Below, one piece after another: positions 25,390 through 31,015 of a DNA stretch of 64,000 nt; the first letter of the stretch is position 1, and the number at the start of each line of letters is the position of its first letter. The DNA lies in the NCBI GenBank assembly GCA_009760855.2, contig WPIO01000008.1, forward strand, positions 1,331,001-1,395,000, written 5' to 3'. The position numbers and the translations under genes were made by a program. The notes under the pieces were generated by a model. The model saw only the letters and a program-made list of their open reading frames with translations, made no database searches and had not been told where the DNA came from. This DNA is from Cristatella mucedo. Taxonomy: Eukaryota; Bryozoa; Phylactolaemata; Cristatellidae.

Positions 25390-27232
25390 GCGTCAGCTTT
25401 ACCTAGAGTCTGAAGCGTGGTCGTGGTCGTCGCAACGGTCGTGGTCGTCGTCGTCGCCTCAGCTGGACTCGTCGTCGGCATTTCCGCCGTCGGCGAAGCG
25501 GTGACGATCGCGAGAGTCCACTTGAGGTCTGTCAGCCGATACTCGACTCCGTTCACGAAGGCTTGCAGCCAATAGTAGATGGTGTCTCCAGGATAGACGG
25601 TCAGCTCATTGTTCTTATATGCGAATCGTCCATCTGCGTCGTTCGACGAGAGGCGACGGCTAGCGCGGCTCCGCCGGGCCGTCCGATGCAAGGAGGAGGC
25701 GCCGCCGCTTCGCGCGCCCTCGCTCACCCTGCGACGAGACGTCCACGTTGTATTGGCCTGCTTGCGTGCCCGGTAAGGGCACGTTGACGCTGTAGTGGTA
25801 GGTGATCTGGGTCAGACCCGGCGTGTCATCTGCAGCGAGTAACCCGACAAAGTAAAACAGTGACTCGCTACATCGGCTCGGTTGCGTCTGCCGAGATATT
25901 ATTTGCGGTTCCTGAATTATAGTGAGTAGGCAACTGGTTTTTTCGCTACCTATGGGGGCCAAAAAAGTTTCTGCTGAGTACAATCAACAAAAGTGTGATA
26001 CTTAATGTGCTAAAGTATGGGCGTTCTGCTGCCTCGTTTCGCTACCGTCTGCACACATCTGCATATATTAATGCTGCATATATTATATATTACGACGTAT
26101 GCATAATATATGTATATAGTTTTTCTATATAATGCGATGTACAATATGTGATACATATCGCATTGTGTACATTACTTAAACTGCATTATATACATAAATG
26201 AATGAATAAATAAATGAATATATATATATATATATATATATCAATATATATATATATATATATGAATATATATATAAGCTCTTCGTCGCGCTGCGGCACA
26301 AGGACCTGCGCCGCAGCGCGACGAAGGTGCTGCGCTTGCGACCTACGGACATTCGCGAGCAAGCGTCGCCGCGGCGCCCACGTGACCGGACGCTCGGTGG
26401 GAGCTTCCGTCGTGAGCCCAGCGTTCTTCGCGCGTGACGCCCACCCGGTGCTGAGCCGTCAGCTCACGCCCATTGATGTCGCGGCGTCTCGCAGCGGACG
26501 CACGAGAGGACGACGTGGCGTTTTTCGAGCGCGCGCTCGTCCGTCGCTCTGTCGGAGCGGGATCGAGGCTGACGGGACGAAGCGGCTTGAGCGGCGGGCT
26601 GGCGGGCGAGTCGAACGCCGCTAACGCCAGCGTAGGGCTAAGGCGCTCTCGCCGCGAGAGCGCCTTAGCCGCAGCCCTAAGCCCGAGCTGTCGGGCTGTC
26701 GCGTCAATAGCCAACCGAGATTCTTATGGGCGATTTTTGCTAACGTCGTTCGCCGGGCGAGGACGCACTGCGGCGACGGTCGGCCCGGGTGGTGAGCAGC
26801 GTCTTAGCGTCGCCGGGCCCGCAGTCGTCGCCTCCCGGAAGCGCTACGTGGCCTGTGATAGCCACGCCCACACGAGGCTCTAGCTGCCGCTCTCGCCGTG
26901 CACCTTCGAGAACGTGTGCGCTTGGCGCTCAGCGCGACGATCCAGCAGGACGCGCGATTGGTTTTTCAGACTCGCCGTTGTCTTTTCATTCGCGCCTACA
27001 GCGCTGCGCAAAGAGCGGTGCATTTTGGGAGAGGGGCGGCGCTGCCTAGCCCGCCGCCACCCGGCACTGCGCCCGCGCGCGCACTCGCGAGCGACTTGCC
27101 CGTGATCTCGAAGCGGAGTCCTTTCGGCTGGAGGACGGCGACCCGCGGGGTCGGCGGACTGTACGGCGCAGCGTCAGCCATGCGGGCGAGCAAAAGCTGC
27201 AGCAGCACGCAGCACCACCAGAGGGCTCTCAT
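40..27232 (-). CDS. CEMIP-like: CEMIP/TMEM2-family secreted protein with N-terminal CBM39 module (21 exons)
   Basis: Coding exons in transcription order: 27232-27100, 25829-25728, 25633-25403, 23881-23738, 23645-23379, 22450-22301, 22164-21992, 21827-21618, 19462-19260, 18505-18436, 18246-18118, 17293-17208, 17106-16978, 16831-16796, 16345-16181, 14939-14750, 12852-12771, 12422-12313, 11803-11613, 10638-10471, 238-40. Every junction keeps frame; the total is 3168 bases, 1055 residues plus stop. Layout: signal peptide about 1-21, CBM39 about 29-118, Thr-rich linker 119-155, G8 about 156-290, PbH1 beta-helix about 293-800, Cys-bearing C-terminal part to 1055. From G8 onward it follows human CEMIP block by block from memory (for example STDYSMDQAEEF and GQQL-YPIHFH). 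The GG/ILEI domains and the vertebrate C-terminal tail are absent. Vertebrate CEMIP and CEMIP2 act in hyaluronan depolymerisation. With a CBM39 module here the substrate may instead be a beta-glucan; that is inference. Eighteen introns are GT-AG and two are GC-AG. The first ATG has A at -3. Confidence 0.9.
412..1345 (-). mobile_element. LINE A (CR1/L2-type), 5'-truncated
   Basis: A 228-residue open frame (1343-657) is the post-RT region of a non-LTR reverse transcriptase, with ARNLGVIFQSDLSLDDHI and LHWLPVKQRIDFKVLSL. A 3' UTR and an (ATT)n tail at 441-412 follow. This is the best preserved 3' half of the family and lies in the last intron of the CEMIP-like gene, same orientation. Confidence 0.9.
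1346..1904. other. Last intron, no feature except E-box cluster
   Basis: Unique-looking sequence between LINE A and SINE1; no exon is supported. Confidence 0.5.
1705..1752. promoter_or_regulatory. Cluster of CACGTG palindromes
   Basis: Three CACGTG palindromes (canonical E-boxes) fall within about 50 bases of a short imperfect repeat (GGCACGTGGCCACGC), with a fourth near 1567. They lie in the last intron. Function is not shown. Confidence 0.3.
1905..2045 (-). mobile_element. SINE1 (tRNA-derived)
   Basis: On the minus strand the B box GGTTCGAATCC is followed by the SINE1 body (GCGATTCTTTATCGCCAGTG, AAGGCTCTTCTATCGC) and the AGGCTGCTTAATCAGCTAG end. Confidence 0.8.
2046..3167. other. Last intron, nothing recognised
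   Basis: Short random ORFs only on both strands. Confidence 0.5.
3168..3262 (-). mobile_element. LINE A 3'-end fragment
   Basis: About 95 bases of the LINE A 3' end (AAGCGCCCTCAGAGAACTTA on the plus strand) with an (AAT)n tail. Confidence 0.7.
3263..3891. other. Last intron, nothing recognised
   Basis: No repeat or exon recognised; short overlapping ORFs are chance. Confidence 0.5.
3925..4072 (-). mobile_element. LINE B 3'-end fragment with 30-base direct repeats
   Basis: About 150 bases of the LINE B 3' end. It is flanked by imperfect direct repeats at 3892-3921 and 4076-4105 (CTCAACCCAAAGCTAG and onwards), read as the target-site duplication. Confidence 0.75.
4245..4345 (-). mobile_element. 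SINE2-like tRNA head
   Basis: On the minus strand GGTGCTCACC and GGTTCGAGTCCTGCCGATAG give tRNA A- and B-box-like elements. The tail is not visible. Confidence 0.5.
4346..5284. other. Last intron, nothing recognised
   Basis: GC-rich in places (4600-4800, 5070-5150); no coding signal. Confidence 0.5.
5285..6760 (-). mobile_element. LINE B, internally deleted, with endonuclease remnant
   Basis: Reading leftward from 6740, the endonuclease start appears as SLINVRSLKTKGLLIRYQ, KLDAFLLAET, and later the HSTHVGGHILDFVVT motif in another frame. Then, without the RT core, comes the C-terminal part (VLAGLPKKASGPLQ, LRWLSVDQR) and the 3' end near 5300. It has frameshifts and stops and is inactive. 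Confidence 0.85.
6955..7760 (-). mobile_element. LINE B fragment split by a SINE2
   Basis: Degenerate LINE B C-terminal sequence on both sides of a SINE2 at 7326-7463. The left part ends before the SINE and the right part resumes at TTGATCAACCGAGAGCCATC, as in the copy at 5690. Confidence 0.8.
7326..7463 (-). mobile_element. SINE2 (tRNA head with LINE A tail)
   Basis: The minus strand has GGTTAACGTGCTCGCCCAGA, a B box GGGCTCGAGCCC, then about 60 bases that follow the LINE A 3' end (ATGTAAAGCGCCTGAATG, GGTTCTCTTGG). Confidence 0.82.
7765..8564. other. Last intron, nothing recognised
   Basis: No known repeat or exon seen. Confidence 0.5.
8565..9290 (-). mobile_element. LINE A, old copy split by a SINE1
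   Basis: Diverged LINE A sequence (VKRRIDFKVSSLTFRS) with the 3' end at about 8570, interrupted by a SINE1 at 8698-8868. Confidence 0.75.
8698..8868 (-). mobile_element. SINE1, nested in LINE A
   Basis: A full-length SINE1 with a tRNA-like head and an AGCTGATTTAACAG end, within LINE A sequence. Confidence 0.8.
9291..10228. other. Last intron, nothing recognised
   Basis: No repeat or exon recognised up to the (CT)n tract. Confidence 0.5.
10229..10278. repeat. (CT)n microsatellite
   Basis: About 50 bases of CT dinucleotide repeat, one interruption. Confidence 0.95.
10471..10638 (-). CDS. CEMIP-like exon 20
   Basis: A 168-base exon after TTTACAG. GEWLRIGLCYP and GWYWEQSTG correspond to GDWIRVGLCYP and YYWDEDSG. 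It leaves in phase 2 at GTGAGA into the last intron, about 10.2 kb and full of repeats. Confidence 0.92.
10686..10713. repeat. (CAG)n microsatellite in intron 19
   Basis: About nine CAG units; CTG in the sense of the host gene, 48 bases upstream of exon 20. Confidence 0.95.
10858..10983. repeat. (GA)n-rich tract
   Basis: About 125 bases of purine repeat, mostly GA, in intron 19. Confidence 0.95.
11008..11150 (+). mobile_element. SINE2 in intron 19
   Basis: tRNA-like head (AAGGTGCTCGCC), B box GGGCTCGAGCCC, tail AAATGTAAAGCGCCTGGATC and AGTTCTCTTATAGCATTG, then a (TA)n tract. Confidence 0.78.
11142..11188. repeat. (TA)n microsatellite
   Basis: About 45 bases of TA following a SINE2 tail. 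Confidence 0.95.
11613..11803 (-). CDS. CEMIP-like exon 19
   Basis: A 191-base exon from CACGCAG to GTGAGT, phase 0 in and phase 2 out. PVMMLSKTYTVHWDT and INFNQ match PVVTLQKGYTIHWDQ and INFNK. A paralogous exon of exactly the same length lies at 55675-55865. Confidence 0.92.
12313..12422 (-). CDS. CEMIP-like exon 18
   Basis: A 110-base exon after CTTTAG. SYVMRPENTLTQHAECQ and AVVCSG align with the SYL---N-LV-HPDC and AICSG segments. It ends in phase 0 at a GC donor (GCAAGT); the paralogous exon at 57164-57273 has GT there. Confidence 0.9.
12463..12589. repeat. (GA)n-rich tract in intron 17
   Basis: Imperfect then pure GA repeat, about 125 bases, just upstream (in gene direction) of exon 18. 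Confidence 0.95.
12771..12852 (-). CDS. CEMIP-like exon 17
   Basis: An 82-base exon encoding LDGDKTIILHDQDGS (MDGDKTSVFHDVDGS in CEMIP). It enters in phase 0 and leaves in phase 1 at GTGCGC. Confidence 0.88.
12853..14749. other. Intron 16, nothing recognised
   Basis: About 1.9 kb with a C-run at 12941-12950 and a G-run near 13763; no LINE or SINE recognised. Confidence 0.5.
14750..14939 (-). CDS. CEMIP-like exon 16
   Basis: A 190-base exon from TTGCAG to GTAAGC, phase 2 in and phase 0 out. IRDGPVKVEGCTFSKF and NAALAFVNGN match the last beta-helix coils of CEMIP. Confidence 0.92.
15044..15540 (+). mobile_element. LINE A 3' fragment in intron 15
   Basis: Encodes LVQNSAARLVCHE, LHWVPVRQRIDFKVWSLTF and an AYLSELLPQ-like stretch, antisense to the host gene. 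It starts 105 bases upstream, in gene direction, of exon 16. Confidence 0.85.
15890..16047 (-). mobile_element. SINE1 in intron 15
   Basis: B-box region GGGTTCGACACC and the SINE1 body on the minus strand. Confidence 0.8.
16181..16345 (-). CDS. CEMIP-like exon 15
   Basis: A 165-base phase 2-2 exon encoding HQEIVNSLFVGESANRGT (KQEIKNSLFVGES-N-GT in CEMIP). The acceptor TTGTAG at 16346-16351 was chosen over a later in-frame AG because it gives the family length. The donor is GTGAGA. Confidence 0.88.
16636..16730 (-). mobile_element. LINE A or SINE2 3'-end fragment
   Basis: (AAT)n followed by the LINE A 3'-end signature; about 95 bases between exons 14 and 15. Confidence 0.55.
16796..16831 (-). 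CDS. CEMIP-like exon 14 (36-base microexon)
   Basis: A 36-base phase 2-2 exon between TTTTTCAG and GTAAGT. It encodes FGDHEIGVSLG, the counterpart of FADNGIGLTLAS. It is too short to stand out as an ORF and rests on splice sites, phase and alignment. Confidence 0.82.
16978..17106 (-). CDS. CEMIP-like exon 13
   Basis: A phase 2-2 exon of 129 bases. YTPHFNADL, APAIVEKFVAFKN and RGGEIYIWNS align with the YSPH-DAD, EPAIIRHFIAYKN and RGGDVWL segments of CEMIP. Confidence 0.9.
17208..17293 (-). CDS. CEMIP-like exon 12
   Basis: An 86-base exon after TTTCAG. It encodes ALIIDN (GMIIDN in CEMIP) and ends in phase 2 at GTGAGC. The remainder is a diverged loop. Confidence 0.82.
17294..18117. other. Intron 11, GC-rich
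   Basis: No conserved CEMIP block is missing between exons 11 and 12, so no further exon is expected. Confidence 0.6.
18118..18246 (-). CDS. CEMIP-like exon 11
   Basis: A phase 0-0 exon of 129 bases. VGYWYVFHTEPSG and KFYNNRAHSN are conserved in CEMIP and CEMIP2. The donor is GTGAGA. Confidence 0.92.
18436..18505 (-). CDS. CEMIP-like exon 10
   Basis: A 70-base exon encoding VSTFWITHPENTLINNAAGG, the counterpart of VSTFW--NP-N-LIN-AAGS in CEMIP. It enters in phase 2 and leaves in phase 0 with donor GTGCGT. Confidence 0.9.
18570..18615. repeat. (CAG)n microsatellite in intron 9
   Basis: About 15 CAG units, 65 bases upstream (gene direction) of exon 10. Confidence 0.95.
19260..19462 (-). CDS. 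CEMIP-like exon 9: PbH1 coils
   Basis: A phase 0-2 exon of 203 bases. VGYDTLGHCYFLEDG and LPSDRDPNMC match CEMIP. It is separated from exon 8 by an intron holding a LINE A copy and a long purine minisatellite. Confidence 0.92.
19612..19755. repeat. GA-rich purine tract
   Basis: About 140 bases of imperfect GAG/GGA repeat abutting the start of the LINE A copy in intron 8. Confidence 0.85.
19785..21085 (+). mobile_element. LINE A with RT catalytic motif, 5'-truncated
   Basis: Contains [13 protein letters not shown] and the FYADDTQLY catalytic motif of reverse transcriptase, then ARNLGVMFQSDLSLEDHI and LAGLPACAIRCLQL. It ends in the LINE A 3' UTR and a short (ATT)n at about 21083. Frameshifts occur near 20120. 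It lies in intron 8, antisense to the host gene. Confidence 0.92.
21086..21462. repeat. Purine minisatellite (18-base unit)
   Basis: About 375 bases built on GAGGAGGAGATGGAGGTT, nearly all purine on the plus strand. It begins exactly at the (ATT)n tail of the LINE A copy in intron 8. Confidence 0.95.
21618..21827 (-). CDS. CEMIP-like exon 8: PbH1 coils
   Basis: A phase 0-0 exon of 210 bases. It carries KMGQQLLARYPIHFH and SIHHCFHRCLTIHGTDGLL, successive parallel beta-helix coils with the conserved YPIHFH histidines. Confidence 0.93.
21992..22164 (-). CDS. CEMIP-like exon 7: beta-helix
   Basis: Enters in phase 1 and leaves in phase 0 at GTGAGT. DGVDMRAEVGLLSRNVLV and FPNLDTFGGHM are CEMIP-family signatures. 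Two Cys in the loop CYGDNQC probably pair. Confidence 0.92.
22301..22450 (-). CDS. CEMIP-like exon 6: start of beta-helix region
   Basis: A symmetric phase 1-1 exon of 150 bases. It encodes SSWRAGDRLVV and STDYSMDQAEEFTV, near-identical to the CEMIP family. The acceptor is TTTTAG and the donor GTGAGC. Confidence 0.92.
22451..23378. other. Intron 5, searched for a GG domain
   Basis: This is where the vertebrate GG/ILEI domain would be encoded. I read the minus strand and found no block resembling it. The long ORF 22857-23810 runs over G8 exons in the wrong frame. Confidence 0.6.
23379..23645 (-). CDS. CEMIP-like exon 5: G8 domain body
   Basis: A symmetric phase 1-1 exon of 267 bases. RARYVLVGDAGELHIGS and GGTLEIHGEDRLSWTLLD are hallmark G8 segments and match CEMIP closely. 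Vertebrate CEMIP continues from here into a GG/ILEI domain; this gene splices straight to the beta-helix. Confidence 0.92.
23738..23881 (-). CDS. CEMIP-like exon 4: start of G8 domain
   Basis: A symmetric phase 1-1 exon of 144 bases after a T-rich tract and CAG. It encodes LQPWNPGHD and SSATVHSIEI, the conserved opening of the G8 domain in CEMIP and CEMIP2. Confidence 0.9.
23882..24999. other. Intron 3, proximal part, nothing recognised
   Basis: No repeat or exon seen; a SINE1 follows at 25000. Confidence 0.5.
25000..25155 (-). mobile_element. SINE1 in intron 3
   Basis: Head reading GGCCGTGATGGCACACTAGG on the minus strand, B box GAGTTCGAGTCC, and body. Confidence 0.82.
25315..25387. repeat. 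(GA)n microsatellite next to exon 3 donor
   Basis: About 70 bases of GA; in gene direction it begins some 15 bases after the exon 3 donor. Confidence 0.95.
25403..25633 (-). CDS. CEMIP-like exon 3: CBM39 end and Thr-rich linker
   Basis: A symmetric phase 1-1 exon of 231 bases. GDTIYYWLQAFVNGVEYRL followed by KWT is the diagnostic end of CBM39 (GD-IYYW--V--G-GYR--D--W). A Thr/Pro/Ala linker of about 37 residues follows, rich in ACG and ACC codons. The donor is GTAAAG; a 70-base (GA)n tract starts just inside the intron. Confidence 0.88.
25728..25829 (-). CDS. CEMIP-like exon 2: CBM39 middle
   Basis: A symmetric phase 1-1 exon of 102 bases bounded by CAG and GTGAGC. It encodes a strand-rich segment with AGQYNVDVSSQ, which aligns with the EAG-WS-DI segment of CBM39 in insect and crustacean glucan recognition proteins. 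Confidence 0.85.
26218..26276. repeat. (TA)n microsatellite in intron 1
   Basis: About 60 bases of TA with AATGAA interruptions, directly before a perfect hairpin. Confidence 0.9.
26281..26326. repeat. Perfect hairpin, 16-base arms
   Basis: CTTCGTCGCGCTGCGG at 26281-26296 pairs perfectly with 26311-26326; 14-base loop; in intron 1 of the CEMIP-like gene. Confidence 0.95.
26636..26670. repeat. Perfect hairpin, 16-base arms, 3-base loop
   Basis: GGCTAAGGCGCTCTCG at 26636-26651 pairs with 26655-26670; also in intron 1. Confidence 0.95.
27100..27232 (-). CDS. CEMIP-like exon 1: signal peptide and start of CBM39
   Basis: The ATG at 27232-27230 opens MRALWWCCVLLQLLLARMAD, a typical signal peptide, followed by a Pro-rich stretch and the CBM39 opening PKGLRFEI (the GNBP family has PKG-R-SIPDE here). 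The exon ends in phase 1 at a GC donor reading GCAAGT. Confidence 0.85.
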
Positions 27233-28004
27233 TCTAAGCACGGGCAGGGCGGCGGCGGTGGCTTCGAGTCGCTCCGAGCGGTAGGCGCTCGCGGCACGCT
27301 GTGCGCACGACTCGAAAAGACAAAGACCACCTAGACTTTCGCGGCGCGTGCGCGCGCACGCCCCGAATGACGAGATACGCCGAGCGCACAGATAAGCTTA
27401 GCCCCGCCGCCGAGGCGGCTCGCCGATCGAGGCCAATAGACGCTGAAAGATCGCCCGCAATAGTTGCCGCATGATGCGATGAGGTCGCGTCGCGTCCCCC
27501 GCCGGCTAGTCGGCCACCTGGACGTCAGAGCGCGCCAGGTGGTGGCGGCGAGCGAAGTCCGTGCTCTCGGCCTGGGAGGACAGATAGAAGGCAGCGGGTG
27601 CGTGTACGCGCCGGAGCTCTCCGCGAGGTGGCGCTGGAGCTCCGCGAGGTGGTGCTCTAGCTCCGAGAGGGTGCTGAGAGAGGCGGTGCTCTAGCTCTGA
27701 GAGCTCTAGCTCAGCTCTGATAGGTGGCGCCGGAGCTCCGCGAGGTGGCGCCGGCGGCAGTTCCGACGGTTTCGAGAAGCACGACACTGCCGACGCAGGA
27801 GTTGGGTTACCGACGCTGACAAGTCGGTCGAAGTGCGTGAAAGACGAGCGAAAGCGAGACAGCGGTGCAATGACAGCGCAAATGTACCCGTCGCTATATA
27901 AAGGCTTTGTGTGCGTACAGCTGCCTGCCAGATAAGAAAACCGAAACGGCGAGTTTTTATGAGAACGGCTGAGGATTTTTACTGAGCTTTCTTCACAAGG
28001 CGAC
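27233..28004. other. 5' flank of the CEMIP-like gene, CpG-rich
   Basis: GC- and CpG-rich, with a small minisatellite at 27610-27750 built on GAGCTCCGCGAGGTGGCGC. It probably contains the promoter. Confidence 0.5.
27892..27904. promoter_or_regulatory. TATA-like element upstream of the CEMIP-like gene
   Basis: GCTATATAAAGGC on the plus strand is a good TATA box for that strand; the minus strand reads TTTATATAGC. It is 660 bases from the ATG at 27232, so it could serve the gene only with a long 5' UTR or a 5' intron. The direct upstream region is GC-rich and TATA-less. Confidence 0.3.
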
Positions 28005-28085
28005 TGACTGGTTGGCGTCGGGGATTTGAACCTGAGTAGTCACAACCAAAGCATGCGTCACAGACGCTCGCCTCGGTGAGAAGCA
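28005..28085 (-). repeat. tRNA-like B-box fragment
   Basis: The minus strand holds GGTTCAAATCCCCGACGCCA, like a tRNA T arm and acceptor, but no matching 5' acceptor strand. It is probably a SINE or tRNA pseudogene remnant. Confidence 0.35.
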
Positions 28086-28389
28086 TCGGAACGTAGGACC
28101 TAAACAGGTGCCCTTATCGCGACGCCGGCGCTATGCATAGCGCTAGCCTTCCGACGCAGAGAGCGCACGTGCAGGCACGGCGGTGTTCGCCCTTGGTGAC
28201 CGGCTGCGGACCAGATCTTGGTTAGCGAAAAGCAGCGACTGAGCATTTAAGCGGTCCAACTTTGGACGAATAGTTCGACTGGCTTCTTCCGATGATCATA
28301 ACGCTCTTTGGTGAATTATTTAGGCGGAATTTCTCCATTCATCTAGCTATTTTGAGAGACGGTCGTAGCAAAGTTGAATCGGGAAAAAT

Positions 28390-28455
28390 AATATGAACAA
28401 GTCTTCTTCATAGCGACATAAGAGAGCTTAATCTCTATTCTGGCGCTGTAAAAAT
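28390..28455 (-). mobile_element. SINE2 or LINE A tail fragment
   Basis: About 65 bases with the shared 3' signature (AGAGAGCTTAATCTCTATTC on the plus strand). Confidence 0.45.
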
Positions 28456-28723
28456 TGCCGCAACGAGGAAGCAATAATCAATAGCTAATGCAAATCAGGC
28501 TATCGCGCTTACTCGCTCTTCTGGCTACTGCAGCCAGCTGCGACGGGCGTGCATCATCTTTCAAGTCTCAGCTATAGACGCATCTATAGACGCATCTGTT
28601 CCCATCTCGCAGCTTCCCCTTCACAGCAGTCAACCTTTTTCTCTTTGTGCTTTGCATGCGTACCACGATCCAGAGAGCTTGCTTGTAGCCAGAGGCATTT
28701 AGAACCGGTGACGGTGAGAGCGT

Positions 28724-28757
28724 TCATGCTTTCTTTAGCAGGCTAAAGAAAGCATGA
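28724..28757. repeat. Perfect hairpin, 16-base arms, 2-base loop
   Basis: TCATGCTTTCTTTAGC at 28724-28739 pairs with 28742-28757. Confidence 0.95.
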
Positions 28758-29547
28758 GCCTAAGAATAGTATTCGCTTGCTTTTGCATGTTCGATACCGA
28801 GAGTGTCGCTAAATCCACAAGTATTGATGATCTCGCAGCTAGTTGCAAAGTCCATAGCTAGGAATTTAGTTCTAGTAGGGCCCTATACAATTACACAGCG
28901 ATATCGCGATACTTATCATTGTACCAGTGTCTTCCCTTTGAAAAATCACTCGAATCGCGCAGAAGCTCGCTCGCTCGCCTTGCAGCTTCCGCCCAGAAGG
29001 CGCGAGGAACGACTCGCCTCGTGACTCGGAGTGAGCGACAGACAGACGCGAGCGGGCGCGGCCGGTCGGATCGGCTGCCTGCCAATCGATCGCCTTCGAC
29101 CTCTACGCGGCCTCGATTCGGAGGCATTTCACTTGGCTAGTCGTGCGGGGCGCAGGCTTCTATCGACCTCGGCGGCTATCTATTTATCGGGCGGTTTGCG
29201 CGAGTGACTCGCGGCGTCAGCGGCCGCGCCGGCGGTTCGGTTGGGATGGCTCGAATCCGGCTGGCGCCGCCGCCGCCGTATCTTAATGCCTTGGCCGCCG
29301 GCGGCGCCCACCGGAGCGCTATCGGCGGCCCCTGGCTGCCCTCGGGCCGGTTGCTGCCCTCGGGCCTCTCGCAGCCAGCGGGCCGCTCGCAGCCAGCGGG
29401 CCGTTCGCTCGGGATCGGAGGAAATATGGGTCTCGCCGTTATCCTCCCCCCCAAAGCCCGCGACCCCGCGGGGCGCCGGGGCGTGGCTAGTCGGCCCGTA
29501 TTCGGCAGCTGCTCGCCGGACCCGTCGCGAGGCGTCGCCCTGCTGCC

Positions 29548-29640
<93 letters not shown>

Positions 29641-29651
29641 GCAGCAGCAGC
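29548..29651. repeat. (CAG)n microsatellite, long
   Basis: About 34 CAG units with a single AAG interruption near the end, in a GC-rich region without a recognised gene. Confidence 0.95.
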
Positions 29652-30510
29652 GAGATAAGCTCTTAAGAAGTCGACGAAGCTGGCGCTGCGGCCTCCTCGC
29701 CGGCCGAAGCGCTGAGGAACTGAGATGGTGAGAAGCCGATCTCGAAATATCCGCCGTCGCCGCGGCGCTTTCGACATTTCTTGCGACGCGGCGAGCGAGA
29801 TATCTTCGAACTGGATTCAACGGCCATTCTAGTGCACGCCGGATTCTCGCTGAGACTATTGTGACGTCAGCGAGCGCCGCTGACTAGGGGCGTTCTACGA
29901 TTGCTCTGCTCGGCTGGCCAGAGCGGCCTTGAATGGCGGCATCGAATCGGGAGCGATCGTCATCGTCGTCGCTTCTTCGCCAGTCAAGCTCGTCCGAGAG
30001 CGTCAATTCTTGACGGCTTTTTCAAATTCTTTCCCGACTCGCATCCGCCGCGCATGGAAGCCAGCGTACGTCGACGCCATTGAATCAAAGCTGACGTCAG
30101 CCCACGCGCCCACAGACTGCACGCGCAAGAGCGAGCGCATTCGCAGGCAGGCGCTGGTAGATCGTGAGCGAGCGTGAACGCGAGCTTTCGAAAGACGCGG
30201 GCCGTGTGACGACGGAGTGACGGTCGGAGAGAGTATCGCAGCGCGAACCACTAACCTCTCAGCCACAGGCGCATCCGTTCACCGCTTTCCCTGCGGAGCG
30301 GTGTATGCGGCATCTTTTGATCCCGTGCGCTGCCCGCGTTTGCCCGCGAGCGATTCAGTGCAGATCACCAACCCGATGTTTTTTCTACTAACTGATGACA
30401 TTGAGTTTTAGTAAAGACGCTTCTGCACGCGAGGCGCGGGCACATTACCTTGTTCCCGACAACCTGGCTCCCTTAGCTATCGCTTCGCTCGCAACGCATC
30501 ACTAATAATT
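29652..30510. other. Intergenic, GC-rich, nothing recognised
   Basis: Only short chance ORFs. Confidence 0.5.
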
Positions 30511-30830
30511 ATTAGAATAATAAAAACAATACATTTGTATAGCGTCCTCAGAGAACTGAATCTCTTCCTAGGCACTTTACAAAGATGCCGTGGAGAAAGC
30601 CTTACCAAATGATTAGTGGTAACATCCGCAAGCAGCGGCATATTGTAAGCAGGTACATGCACACGAAGGACGAATAATCACAAATACCCACCGAATGCTG
30701 TAATAAATAGGTGCGCTTTAAGCTTCTTTTTAAATGTCTTCATGTCAGGGGACGTTATGACGTGAGTCGGCAGCGAGCTCCAAGCTTTGAGAGCTTAAGC
30801 ATGCGCTGGGGAGAAACCTGGTTCGCCACG
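30511..30830 (-). mobile_element. LINE A 3' fragment, diverged
   Basis: Diverged 3' UTR with the GAGAACTGAATCTCTTCCTA signature and the region following the ORF. It abuts an AT-rich tract. Confidence 0.7.
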
Positions 30831-30855
30831 CGGACCTAGAGAAGTGACTTACTAA

Positions 30856-31015
30856 CAAAATAATAATAATAATATATAATAATTATACTATTAATTATTA
30901 AATATTACATTATATTAATTAATTAAATTAATCAAATTAATCATATTATATTATTTAATTATTAAATACTATAGTTAAATTATTATAATAATTATAATAA
31001 TAATTATAATCAAAA
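30856..31015. repeat. AT-rich simple tract
   Basis: About 160 bases of nearly pure A/T with ATT and TAA repeats next to a LINE A fragment. Confidence 0.85.

Larger units (their letters stand above)
28086..29547. other. Intergenic, nothing recognised apart from one hairpin
   Basis: AT-balanced, becoming very GC-rich after 28950. Short imperfect repeats (CCAGCGGGCCGCTCGCAG) occur near 29370. Confidence 0.5.

Noticed and set aside
28005-28085. tRNA gene on the minus strand
   Set aside because: The T arm and 3' acceptor strand look right but no complementary 5' acceptor strand is found.
29204-29731. Plus-strand ORF with a polyglutamine run and minus-strand ORF with poly-Cys/poly-Ala
   Set aside because: Created by the (CAG)n microsatellite, which is open in most frames; flanks show no family or splice support.
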